Shown here: positions 30,768-39,107 of the stretch, in pieces
How the letters are laid out: each line of letters begins with the position of its first letter
How positions within the stretch are numbered: the stretch's first letter is position 1
Assembly: GCF_900091445.1 (NCBI RefSeq)
Contig: NZ_LT607733.1
Span: forward strand, 310,001 to 374,000
Length of the DNA stretch: 64,000 bases
Origin: Micromonospora echinofusca
GTDB lineage: Bacteria; Actinomycetota; Actinomycetes; Mycobacteriales; Micromonosporaceae
Reading direction: 5' to 3'
Program-made: the position numbers and the translations under genes
The notes under the pieces: generated by a model
The model's database searches: none
The model's input: the letters and a program-made list of their open reading frames with translations, nothing else
Told to the model about the DNA's origin: nothing

Positions 30768-31799
30768 ATGAGAAGGCTGACCCGTACGGTCGCTGCCGCT
30801 GCGCTGGCCACCGCCCTTGCCCTGGTCTCCGGGTGCAGCGGCGACTCGGACTCCGGCGCCGACGCCAAGAGCGGCAACGGCACGGCGTTGGAGAAGGTGA
30901 CCTACCTCACCTCGTTCGGCAACTTCGGCCGTGACTCCTACGCCTGGGTCGCAAAGGAGAAGGGCTTCTTCAAGGAGGCCGGGTTCGACGTAGACATCAA
31001 GCCCGGTCAGGGCACTGGCGCGGTGATCCAGCAGATCGTCGGCGGCCAGGCCCAGTTCGGCCCGATCGACCTCACCGGCGGTCTGCTCCAGGTCGGCAAC
31101 GGCCAGGCCAAGGACTTCGTCGCGGTCGCGGCGATCCAGCAGCGCACCATGGCCGCCATCGCCACCGTCGAGGGCAAGGGCATCGCGTCCCCCAAGGACC
31201 TGGAGGGCAAGAAGCTCGCCGACACCCCCACCTCCGTCGTGCGCAACCTCTTCCCGACGTACGCCCGGCTGGCCGGCGTGGACGCGAGCAAGGTGACCTG
31301 GGTCAACGGCCAGGCCCAGGACCTCATGGGCATGCTCGGCTCCGGCACGGTGGACGGCATCGGCCAGTTCGTCGTCGGCCAGCCCACCATCGAGACGGTG
31401 ACCAAGCAGAAGGCCGTCATGCTGCCCTACAGCAACGTGATGCAGGACCTCTACGGCAACGTGCTGATCACCTCCGCCAAGATTGCCAAGGAGAAGCCGG
31501 AGATGGTCAAGCGGTTCACCGCGGCCCTGATGAAGGGCCTGGACTACGCGCTGACCAACCCGCAGGAGGCCGGTGAGCTGCTCAAGAAGAACGTCGACGC
31601 CGCGAACCCCGCCGCGGCCGCCGCCGAGCTCCAGCTCATGGCCGGCTACGTGCGCTCCAACAACTCCGGCACCCAGCTCGGCACCCTGGACAGCGGCCGG
31701 GTCGCCAAGAGCATCGCGATCCTGCAGGGCGCCGGTTCGCTCAAGCAGAACATCACCCCCGATCAGATCATCGACTTCAGCCTCGCGCCGAAGGCCTGA
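30768..31799 (+). CDS. NMT1/THI5-like substrate-binding lipoprotein
   Basis: A 343-residue periplasmic-type binding protein with a lipoprotein signal (TALALVSGC, lipobox LVSGC at residues 19-23). The body has the SsuA/THI5 pattern: LTSFGNFGRDSYAWVAKEKGFFKEAG, GAVIQQIVGGQAQFGPIDL and PTSVVRNLFPTYARLAGVD. Family members bind HMP, sulfonates, nitrate or related compounds. The nearby thi operon makes a pyrimidine precursor possible, but no TPP riboswitch is present here, so the ligand is open. Confidence 0.88.
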   Translation: MRRLTRTVAAAALATALALVSGCSGDSDSGADAKSGNGTALEKVTYLTSFGNFGRDSYAWVAKEKGFFKEAGFDVDIKPGQGTGAVIQQIVGGQAQFGPIDLTGGLLQVGNGQAKDFVAVAAIQQRTMAAIATVEGKGIASPKDLEGKKLADTPTSVVRNLFPTYARLAGVDASKVTWVNGQAQDLMGMLGSGTVDGIGQFVVGQPTIETVTKQKAVMLPYSNVMQDLYGNVLITSAKIAKEKPEMVKRFTAALMKGLDYALTNPQEAGELLKKNVDAANPAAAAAELQLMAGYVRSNNSGTQLGTLDSGRVAKSIAILQGAGSLKQNITPDQIIDFSLAPKA

Positions 31800-31815
31800 C
31801 GGCCGCCGTTACGGC

Positions 31816-31860
31816 ACGGGGGTGCGGTCCACCGGGGCGACCCGGCGGCCGCACCCCCGT
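31816..31860 (+). terminator. Hairpin between binding-protein and permease genes
   Basis: A 12-bp perfect stem (31816-31827 with 31849-31860), 16 nt after the lipoprotein gene stop and 35 nt before the permease start. Placed inside the operon, it would allow more binding protein than permease to be made. Confidence 0.5.
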
Positions 31861-31895
31861 CGCGTGCCGGCCCGGCCGGCAGGAGAGGAGAACCC

Positions 31896-32741
31896 GTGAC
31901 GGAGACGACCGCTAGCCGGTCCGGCCACGTCGGGAAGAGGCCCGCAGCCACCGGCGCAGCCCCGCGCCGGTCCGCCGTACGCCCGGCGGCCGTCGGGCTG
32001 CCGCTGCTCGGCGCCGTGATCACGCTGGCCGCCTGGTGGCTGGTCACGTCCGGCCTGCAACTCGTGCACCCGGTGTCGCTGCCCCCGCCGCAGGCGGTCT
32101 GGCAGGCACTGGTCGCGGGCAGCGACGTGCTGCTGCCGTCGCTGGGCGTGACCACCACGATGACCGTGGTCGGCTTCCTGCTGTCGGCGGTGGCCGGGGT
32201 GCTGATCGGGATGGCCCTGGCCGCGTCCCGGCGGGTCGAGCGGATGTTCGCGCCGCTGCTGGTCGCGGTCAACGCGGTGCCGAAGATCGCCCTGGGCCCG
32301 CTGCTGGTGGTCTCGGTCGGCTGGGGCTCGAAGCCGATCCTGACCATGGTGTTCCTGCTCTGCTTCTTCCCGATCGTGCTCTCCACGGCGACCGGCCTCA
32401 CCACCACCCCGAACGACCTGGCCGAGCTGGCCCGGTCGCTGAACGCCTCGTGGTGGCAGGCGTTCCGCAAGGTGCGCTTCCCCGCCGCGCTGCCGCAGAT
32501 CTTCGTCGGGCTCAAGGTGGCGATGCCGCTGGCCGCGATCGGCGCGGTGATCGGCGAGTTCTATTCGGACAAGGCGGGGCTGGGCTACCAGATCCTGCAG
32601 TACAACGGCATCGGGGACACCGCGACCGCCTGGGCGGCGATCGTGCTGATCGCGCTGATGAGCATCCTGCTCTACAGCGCGTTGTCCCTGGTCGAGCGGC
32701 TCGCCCTGCCGTGGGTGCGCGCCACCACCTCGGCCCGCTGA
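31896..32741 (+). CDS. NitT/TauT-type ABC transporter permease
   Basis: A 281-residue inner-membrane permease of the SsuC/TauC type with about six transmembrane helices after a 30-residue cytoplasmic N-terminus. The EAA loop that contacts the ATPase reads ELARSLNASWWQAFRKVRFP. The GTG at 31896 follows AGGAGAGGAGA. It completes the importer whose ATPase is encoded at 29714-30499. Confidence 0.9.
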   Translation: MTETTASRSGHVGKRPAATGAAPRRSAVRPAAVGLPLLGAVITLAAWWLVTSGLQLVHPVSLPPPQAVWQALVAGSDVLLPSLGVTTTMTVVGFLLSAVAGVLIGMALAASRRVERMFAPLLVAVNAVPKIALGPLLVVSVGWGSKPILTMVFLLCFFPIVLSTATGLTTTPNDLAELARSLNASWWQAFRKVRFPAALPQIFVGLKVAMPLAAIGAVIGEFYSDKAGLGYQILQYNGIGDTATAWAAIVLIALMSILLYSALSLVERLALPWVRATTSAR

Positions 32742-32759
32742 CCCGTTCGGCCAACCGCC

Positions 32760-32792
32760 GGTGTGGCCCGCCGTTCTCCGGCGGGCCACACC
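32760..32792. terminator. Bidirectional terminator, permease / lipoprotein genes
   Basis: A 14-bp perfect stem (32760-32773 with 32779-32792) and 5-nt loop in the 57-nt gap between two convergent genes. Confidence 0.7.
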
Positions 32793-32798
32793 TACCGG

Positions 32799-33980
32799 TC
32801 AGCTCGCGAGGCGCCAGCGTCCGTTGCGCGCGACCAGGGTGGTGAGGGCCTGCGGCATCAGGCCGGAGTGGTTGTCCGGCGTCATCCGGATCGGCCCGGA
32901 GAGGCCGTCCAGCTGGGTCGTCTCCAGCACGTCCCGGATGCCGTCGCGGTCGACCTCACCGGGCTCGCCGCCCGAGCGCAGCTCGGCGTCGGCGATGAGC
33001 TGCACCGCGTCGGCGGCGAACGACGAGGAGCCGTTGTAGCTGCCGAAGCGGGCGGTGTAGTCCTGGAACCACTGCCGGCGGGCCGCCTTCGCCGGGGTCG
33101 TGGCGATCACGTCGTCGATCACCATGGTCTGGGTGAAGACCAGCGTGGCGCGTTCGGTGGCCCGGGACGCGGCACCGAGGAAGAGGTCGCCGGCCGCCGC
33201 CGCGTCGAAGAAGAGGTCGCCCTCGAACTTGGCCTGCTGCGCGGCGGTGGCGGCCAGTGTCGCCTGCTCCGCCGGGGTCCAGACGACCAGCGCGTCCGGC
33301 TTCTTCGCGATCAGGTCCTTGACCTGCTGGCCGACCTCGGTGTCGGTGGTGCGTACGGCCTCCTCGCGCAGCAGCTTGACGCCGGCCTTCGCGAACTCGG
33401 CGCGCAGCGCGGTCGACCCCTCGCGGCCGTAGGCGTCGTCGCTGTGCAGCACGCCCGCCTTGCGTACGCCCTTGCGGCGCATCTCGCCGGCGAGGGCGGC
33501 GGCGCTGTCGGCCGCGTTCGGCGAGAGCTTGAACACGTACCGCCGTTCGGCGACCGGGGTGGACACGGCGCTGGACGCGGCGAGCGCAATGGTGGGAATT
33601 CGCTTCTCGTTGATGGTGCGTACGGCACCGACGGCGCATTCGTTGCAGCCGCCCATGATGATGGCGCTGACTTGGGAATCAGCGCTGAAGTCACCGATGT
33701 TGCGCAGCGACTCGCTCGCGTCCGACCGGTTGTCCTTCACCCTCAGCTCGACCTTCCGGCCGTTCAGCGCACCGGAGGAGTTCAGCTGCTCGACCTTCAG
33801 TTCCAGCGCCCGCTGGTACGCCTTGCCGACGGGCGCGGCGGCGCCGGAGAGTTCGAGGTCCGCGGCGATGACGATGGGACTGGTGTCCTGCTCGTCCGCC
33901 CCGAACTGGCAGCCGGTGAGCGTGGTGGCCAGCACGGCCGATGCGAGCGCCGCGGCGGTCGCGGAGCGGATGGGGCTCAA
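32799..33980 (-). CDS. Branched-chain-amino-acid-type ABC substrate-binding lipoprotein
   Basis: A 393-residue type I periplasmic-binding-fold protein (LivJ/urea-binding class) with a lipoprotein signal ending LATTLTGC. The TTG start at 33980 is decided by GGAGG 7 nt upstream. Segments AADLELSGAAAPVGKAYQRA, VSAIIMGGCNECAVGAVR and VLHSDDAYGREGS are typical. No permease or ATPase is next to it. Standing divergent from the conservon sensor, it may be a ligand sensor rather than a transporter part; that is inference. Confidence 0.85.
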   Translation of the reverse strand: MSPIRSATAAALASAVLATTLTGCQFGADEQDTSPIVIAADLELSGAAAPVGKAYQRALELKVEQLNSSGALNGRKVELRVKDNRSDASESLRNIGDFSADSQVSAIIMGGCNECAVGAVRTINEKRIPTIALAASSAVSTPVAERRYVFKLSPNAADSAAALAGEMRRKGVRKAGVLHSDDAYGREGSTALRAEFAKAGVKLLREEAVRTTDTEVGQQVKDLIAKKPDALVVWTPAEQATLAATAAQQAKFEGDLFFDAAAAGDLFLGAASRATERATLVFTQTMVIDDVIATTPAKAARRQWFQDYTARFGSYNGSSSFAADAVQLIADAELRSGGEPGEVDRDGIRDVLETTQLDGLSGPIRMTPDNHSGLMPQALTTLVARNGRWRLAS

Positions 33981-34425
33981 CTCAGTCCTCCAGATGCGGC
34001 CCGGGCGATACCCGGTCACCGCCGGGTTGTCCGTCCTCAGTAGAGGAACGGGATCGGTCTGCCGTACGGTGTGCGCGAAGCCTGCAAAACCTTGCCAACG
34101 CCGGGCCCTGCGGTCAAGCGGAGCGTCTGAAGCGTTTCGGGACGCGTATCCCACATGGTGGGGCAACGGGAAGTTTGCAAACGCTTACTAATACGACACG
34201 GATGACCACTCTGGAGTTACATGCCCTGTTCACGGGCATGGAGAATTGAAGGTATTAGTTGACCGGATCACGGGATGCGTGCCCTCCGACCGTTTCCTAC
34301 CCCGCTGCGACTTCCCAAACAGGATCACTTCTGATGAAATCGCGGCCGTGCCGCGTGTGGCGCAGTCCGCTGCACCGGGCGCGAGTCGGCGGGGCAGGCG
34401 TGGAAGAAACGACGGAGGCGATGTC
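33981..34425. other. 445-bp divergent gap before the conservon
   Basis: No gene is visible. The region is less G+C-rich than the neighbours and holds the palindrome GTTTGCAAAC (34173-34182), a 7-bp hairpin CATGCCC/GGGCATG (34220-34240), and a candidate promoter TTCACG (34229-34234), 18 bp, TATTAG (34253-34258) directed at cvnA, which would give a leader of about 165 nt. The minus-strand promoter for the lipoprotein gene could not be assigned. Confidence 0.4.
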
Positions 34426-37400
34426 GTGAGCACCGGACCGACGACCCTGCCCGCGAGTGGCGACACCGATCAGCCGAAGCGGCGTCGGCTGCCCCGGCTC
34501 CGCGACGTGCGGATCCGCTCCAAGCTCGCGCTGATCCTGGTCGTGCCGGTCGCCGCGGTGCTCGCGCTGGCGACGGTCCGACTCGTCGCCGTCGGCGAGA
34601 ACACCTTCGACGCCAACCAGGCCCGGGCGCTGACCGCGCTCTCCATCGACGTCTCCGCCCTGACGCAGGACCTGCACGCCGAGCGGATGGCCGCCGCTGC
34701 CTTCCTGTCGACCCCGCAGCAGAAGGCCGACGCCTACAACCTGCGGGTCCGCAGCACCGACGAGCGGGTCGCGGCGTACCGGGCCGAGCGCGGTCGGATC
34801 GGTGACCTGCCGTCCGCCGTACGCGAGCGGCTGGCGACCATCGACGAGCACCTGGAGACGCTCGCCGCCACCCGGCAGGAGGTGCTGGACCGTCAGCAGA
34901 TGGCGGTCGCCGAGGCGGCCCTGCGCTACGGCGTCATCATCACCGACCTGGTCGCGTACGGCGACGGGCTGGCCCAGCTGCCCGGCGACGAGCGGCTCGC
35001 GGACGCCCGGCGCGCGGTCGCCGCGTTCGCCCGCGCCAAGGCGGCCGTCGCCGAGGAGCAGTCGGTCGCCTTCACCGCCCTCGTCGGCGGCCGGCTCGAC
35101 GAGGAGCAGTTCTCCTCCTTCGTCGCCACGCTGACCAGCCAGCAGGAGGCGCTGGGCGCCTTCACCCTCGCCGCCGACCCGACCCAGCGGGCCCTGGTCG
35201 AGAGCACGGTCTCCGGCGACGCGGTCACCCTCGCCGACCGGGTGGCCGCCGACATCACCCGCTCGGTCGGGCAGCCCTCCCTGGTGACCGCCCAGGACGC
35301 CACCGCCGCCATCGGCGCCGTCAACGACCTGATGCGGTGGGCCGAGATCCGGCTCCAGGACCGGCTGCTCAGCCAGGCCGACCAGGCCCGCTCGGACGTC
35401 ATCCGGCAGGCCGTCATCGAGACGGCGCTGGTGCTGCTCACCCTCATCGTCGCCGTGACCCTCGCCGTGGTGCTGGCCCGCTCGCTCAACCACTCGCTGC
35501 GCCGGCTGCGGGAGGGCGCCCTCTCGGTGGCGAACCACGACCTGCCGGACGCGGTCAAGCGGCTGCAGAACGTCGGCAACGTCGGCGACGGCGGCGTCGA
35601 GGAGATCGTCCGGGAGGTACGCGACCCGATCCAGCTCAACAACCGCGACGAGGTGGGCCAGGTGGCGCTCGCCTTCAACGTCGTGCACCGCGAGGCGGTC
35701 CGGGTGGCGGCCGAGCAGGCCGCGCTGCGTACCAGCGTCTCGGCGATGTTCCTCAACCTCGCCCGGCGCAGTCAGACCCTGGTCGACCGCATGATCGGTG
35801 AGCTCGACGCGATCGAGCGCGGCGAGGAGGACCCGAAGCGGCTCGCGCAGCTCTTCGAGCTGGACCACCTGGCCACCCGGATGCGCCGCAACGACGAGAA
35901 CCTGCTCGTCCTGGCCGGCGCCGACTCCGCCGTGCCGCGCCGCGACGACGCCCTGCTGGTGGACGTGCTGCGGGCCGCGCAGTCCGAGGTGGAGCTCTAC
36001 AACCGCATCGAGTTCGGCACCGTCGACACCGACATCTCGGTCGCCGCGCACGCCGTCAACGACGTGGTCCGCCTCGTCGCCGAGCTACTCGACAACGCCA
36101 CCCGCTTCTCGCCGCCGACCACCACCGTGGTCGCCGACGGCCGCCGGATCCGCGACTACGTCCTCATCCAGGTCGAGGACCGGGGTCTGGGCCTGACCGA
36201 CGACCAGCTCGACTCGCTCAACCGGCGACTGGCCGCCCCGCCGAGCGTCGACGTCGCGGCGTTCCGGCTCATGGGCCTGGCCGTGGTCAGCCGGCTGGCC
36301 TCCCGCTACGGCATCCGGGTGGAGCTGCGTCGCAACGTGGAGGGCGGCACCGTCGCCCAGGTGACGCTGCCCGCCGCGACGGTCGTGCTGCCGCCCGTGC
36401 ACAGCCGGGACCAGCAGATCACCCGGCCCCGGCAGCCGCTCGCGGTCGAGCAGAACCCGCTCACCCCGGCCGGCCTCGCCGAGCCGGCCGGCGCCGGGCG
36501 TACCGCCTCGGCCACCCTGACCGACCAGTGGCGCTCCGCCGCCCCGGCGCCGTGGCAGGCCCCGGAGCAGGCGCGGGACACCACGGCCCCGGTGCAGGCA
36601 GGTGGCCTGCCGACGACACCGCCGCCCGCCCCGCCGGCGCCCCCGGCCCGACCGGCCTTCGGCGGCGTCTCGGTCGGCACGCCGACCGTCGCGTACCCCA
36701 CGGTCGAGGCGCTGCCCAAGCGCGTCCCCGGCGGGGAGGCCGCGGCCCCGGGTACGCCCGGGCTGCCGGTGGGCCCGATCGCCGGCTCGCCGGCCACCGC
36801 CGGGCTGTCGGCGGGCCTCGCCGGCTCCGACCAGGGCACCGGCCGTGGCCTCGGGGCCAACCTGGCCGCCACGGCCCCGCTCGCCCCCGCCCCGGCCGCG
36901 CCGATCACCCCGCGCCCCGAGCTGCCGGCCGAGGCGCCGATCTTCCGCGAGATGGAGGCGGTGTGGTTCCGGTCGCACGGTAACGACGCCACGGCCATCT
37001 TCACCCGCCCGGACTTCAGCCAGTCGCCCGCCGCGCAGCAGGCCGCCGGAGCGCCGAGCGCCGCCGCGCCGAGCGCCGCCGCGCCGGCAGCCGCCCAGCC
37101 GGCGCCGGCGCCCCGCGCGCCGCGGCTGCCCACGCGTACGCCGGGCAGCACCGACACCACCGCACCGACCGCGCAGCCGGCACCGCCGTCGTACACCCCG
37201 CCGGCCGCGGCGCGGCCCACCACGCCGGACACACCCCCCGCAGCGCCTCCCGCGGCACCCCCCACCCCGCCTGCGGCGCCGGTCGCGGACCCGCCGCCGG
37301 CGGCGCCCGCGACCGACACGGACGCCTGGCGGACGGCGGCAGACGAGGGCTGGTCCCGGGCCAGCCGGGCGGCGGCCCCCGCCACCGCCGGCACCACCCG

Positions 37401-37596
37401 CTCGGGGCTGCCCAAGCGGCAGCCGCAGGCACAGCTCGTGCCGGGCGGGATCGAGCCCCGGGGCGGCCGCGACCGCAGCCGGCGTACCCCGGACGAAGTT
37501 CGGGGCCTGTTGTCGGCCTACCACCGCGGCGTGCAGCGCGGCCGGGCGGCCGGCACGGACCAGAACAGCACCTCGACCAAGGAGACGAGTCGATGA
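34426..37596 (+). CDS. cvnA: Conservon sensor kinase-like protein CvnA (NIT domain)
   Basis: A 1056-residue membrane histidine-kinase-like protein. A first helix at about 33-54, an extracytoplasmic nitrate/nitrite-sensing-like helical domain to about 325, a second helix near 328-350, HAMP, then the ATPase domain with N-box ELLDNATRFSPP near 552 and VEDRGLGLTDDQ. The last 370 residues are Pro/Ala-rich and disordered. The GTG at 34426 has GGAGG at 34414-34418. In Streptomyces conservons CvnA forms a membrane complex with CvnB-D. The stop overlaps cvnB (ATGA). Confidence 0.9.
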   Translation: MSTGPTTLPASGDTDQPKRRRLPRLRDVRIRSKLALILVVPVAAVLALATVRLVAVGENTFDANQARALTALSIDVSALTQDLHAERMAAAAFLSTPQQKADAYNLRVRSTDERVAAYRAERGRIGDLPSAVRERLATIDEHLETLAATRQEVLDRQQMAVAEAALRYGVIITDLVAYGDGLAQLPGDERLADARRAVAAFARAKAAVAEEQSVAFTALVGGRLDEEQFSSFVATLTSQQEALGAFTLAADPTQRALVESTVSGDAVTLADRVAADITRSVGQPSLVTAQDATAAIGAVNDLMRWAEIRLQDRLLSQADQARSDVIRQAVIETALVLLTLIVAVTLAVVLARSLNHSLRRLREGALSVANHDLPDAVKRLQNVGNVGDGGVEEIVREVRDPIQLNNRDEVGQVALAFNVVHREAVRVAAEQAALRTSVSAMFLNLARRSQTLVDRMIGELDAIERGEEDPKRLAQLFELDHLATRMRRNDENLLVLAGADSAVPRRDDALLVDVLRAAQSEVELYNRIEFGTVDTDISVAAHAVNDVVRLVAELLDNATRFSPPTTTVVADGRRIRDYVLIQVEDRGLGLTDDQLDSLNRRLAAPPSVDVAAFRLMGLAVVSRLASRYGIRVELRRNVEGGTVAQVTLPAATVVLPPVHSRDQQITRPRQPLAVEQNPLTPAGLAEPAGAGRTASATLTDQWRSAAPAPWQAPEQARDTTAPVQAGGLPTTPPPAPPAPPARPAFGGVSVGTPTVAYPTVEALPKRVPGGEAAAPGTPGLPVGPIAGSPATAGLSAGLAGSDQGTGRGLGANLAATAPLAPAPAAPITPRPELPAEAPIFREMEAVWFRSHGNDATAIFTRPDFSQSPAAQQAAGAPSAAAPSAAAPAAAQPAPAPRAPRLPTRTPGSTDTTAPTAQPAPPSYTPPAAARPTTPDTPPAAPPAAPPTPPAAPVADPPPAAPATDTDAWRTAADEGWSRASRAAAPATAGTTRSGLPKRQPQAQLVPGGIEPRGGRDRSRRTPDEVRGLLSAYHRGVQRGRAAGTDQNSTSTKETSR

Positions 37597-38000
37597 ACAG
37601 GCCAGCGGCCATGCAGGACATGAGTTGGTTGCTCACCAACTTCGCCGACAGCGTGGCGGGAATCGCCCACGTGGTGGCGGTGTCCGCCGACGGGCTGCTG
37701 CTCGCCTCCTCGCGGGACCTGCCCGCGGACCGGGCGGACCAGCTCGCCGCGATCACCTCGGGCGTGGTCAGCCTGACCGAGGGCGCCGCCCGGATGTTCA
37801 GCGCCGGCGGCGTGCTCCAGACGGTCATCGAGATGGACAGCGGCTACCTGTTCCTGATGTCGATCAGCGACGGCTCGTCGATGGCCGTGCTGGCGGCCCG
37901 CAGCTGCGACGTCGGTCAGGTGGGCTACGAGATGGCGCTGCTGGTCGAGCGGGTCGGTGCGGCGCTGGTGCCGCTGCCCCGGGACGCGGTGCGGTCCTAG
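37593..38000 (+). CDS. cvnB: Conservon roadblock/LC7 protein CvnB
   Basis: A 135-residue roadblock/LC7-fold protein (MSWLLTNFADSVAGIAHVVAVSADGLLLASS), the MglB-like GTPase-regulator component of the conservon. It overlaps cvnA by 4 nt and precedes cvnC by 89 nt. Confidence 0.92.
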   Translation: MNRPAAMQDMSWLLTNFADSVAGIAHVVAVSADGLLLASSRDLPADRADQLAAITSGVVSLTEGAARMFSAGGVLQTVIEMDSGYLFLMSISDGSSMAVLAARSCDVGQVGYEMALLVERVGAALVPLPRDAVRS

Positions 38001-38089
38001 CGGGACGCGACGTGCGGGCCGTACGTCGCCAGGAACGAGAAGACCCGGTGCCCGACCAGGGGCCCGGCCGGGAGAGGAGGTGATCGTCG

Positions 38090-38455
38090 ATGGACCAACG
38101 GCGCGTGGACCCACGTGGTGCGCTGGTACGGCCGTACGCGGTCACCCGCGGCCGGACCGAGGCCCGGATGGACATCGCCCTGGAGGCGGTTCTGACGGCC
38201 AGCGCGACCCAGGCCGCGGAGGCCCGCTTCGCCGGGCACGACAAGCACCGCATCGCCACCGTCTGCGAGGGCCGGGCACAGTCGCTGGCCGAGATCTCCG
38301 CGTACACCCGGATGCCGCTGGGCGTCACCCGGGTGCTGGTCGCCGACATGGTGGCCGAGAGCCTGCTGACGCTACACACTGCCGCTCCCGCCGAGGGGTT
38401 CGAGGAGCGGATGGAAATCCTTGGAAGGGTGCTAAGTGGACTTCGCAGGCTATGA
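38090..38455 (+). CDS. cvnC: Conservon DUF742 protein CvnC
   Basis: A 121-residue DUF742 protein, with a winged-helix-like fold, containing the family pattern LVRPYAVTRGRTEA and LAEISAYTRMPLGVTRVLVADM. The ATG at 38090 follows GGAGAGGAGG. It overlaps the GTPase gene by 20 nt. In studied conservons CvnC interacts with the other members; its molecular role is not settled. Confidence 0.92.
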   Translation: MDQRRVDPRGALVRPYAVTRGRTEARMDIALEAVLTASATQAAEARFAGHDKHRIATVCEGRAQSLAEISAYTRMPLGVTRVLVADMVAESLLTLHTAAPAEGFEERMEILGRVLSGLRRL

Positions 38456-39059
38456 CCCCGCCGGGGCCCGCCGAAACCGGGGAATCATCTCCGCGAAGAT
38501 CGTGGTCGCGGGCGGCTTCGGCGTGGGCAAGACGACGCTGGTCGGCGCGATCTCGGAGATCACCCCGCTGAGAACCGAGGCGGTGATGACCGCGGCCGGC
38601 GTCGGCATCGACGACCCGTCCAAGGTGCCGGGGAAGCAGACCACCACGGTCGCCATGGACTTCGGCCGGATCACCATGGCCGAGGACCTGATCCTGTACC
38701 TCTTCGGCACGCCGGGTCAGACCCGGTTCTGGTTCATGTGGGACGAGATCATCAAGGGCGCGGTGGGGGCGGCCGTGCTGGTCGACACCCGCCGGATCAC
38801 CGACGCCTTCGCGCCGCTCGACTACTTCGAGAACCGCCGGCTGCCGTACGTCGTGGCGTTGAACCGTTTCGACGGCGCACCGCAGTACGAGCTGGAGGAG
38901 GTCCGCGAGGCGCTGGCCATCTCGCCGGACGTGCCGCTGGTGCTGACCGACGCCCGGCATCGGGACGCCGTCAAGCAGGTGCTCGTGACCGTCGTGGAGC
39001 ACGCCATGCTCCGCCTGGAGGCCGAGCACGGCCGGGGCTACCCGGCGCCGGTCGGCTGA
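38436..39059 (+). CDS. cvnD: Conservon GTPase CvnD
   Basis: A 207-residue Ras-like (MglA-related) GTP-binding protein. The P-loop GGFGVGKTT lies at about residues 26-34, the G3 motif is GTPGQ in place of the usual DxxGQ, and G4 reads NRFD. The GTG at 38436 lies inside the end of cvnC, so translation is coupled. It likely relays the CvnA signal. Its 3' end converges on the uroporphyrinogen-III synthase gene. Confidence 0.92.
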   Translation: MDFAGYDPAGARRNRGIISAKIVVAGGFGVGKTTLVGAISEITPLRTEAVMTAAGVGIDDPSKVPGKQTTTVAMDFGRITMAEDLILYLFGTPGQTRFWFMWDEIIKGAVGAAVLVDTRRITDAFAPLDYFENRRLPYVVALNRFDGAPQYELEEVREALAISPDVPLVLTDARHRDAVKQVLVTVVEHAMLRLEAEHGRGYPAPVG

Positions 39060-39070
39060 ACGGGACGGCC

Positions 39071-39107
39071 ACCGTCTCCGGGTCGCGTCAGTCGACCCGG
39101 AGGCGGT
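39071..39107. terminator. Terminator between conservon and nitrate operon
   Basis: A 15-bp stem (39071-39085 with 39093-39107, one T-G pair) and a 7-nt loop, just after the cvnD stop. It overlaps the last codons of the convergent uroporphyrinogen-III synthase gene and may serve both strands. Confidence 0.5.

Noticed and set aside
34246..34425. Longer CvnA starting at TTG 34246
   Set aside because: No ribosome site there and atypical sequence, while GTG 34426 has GGAGG at ideal distance.
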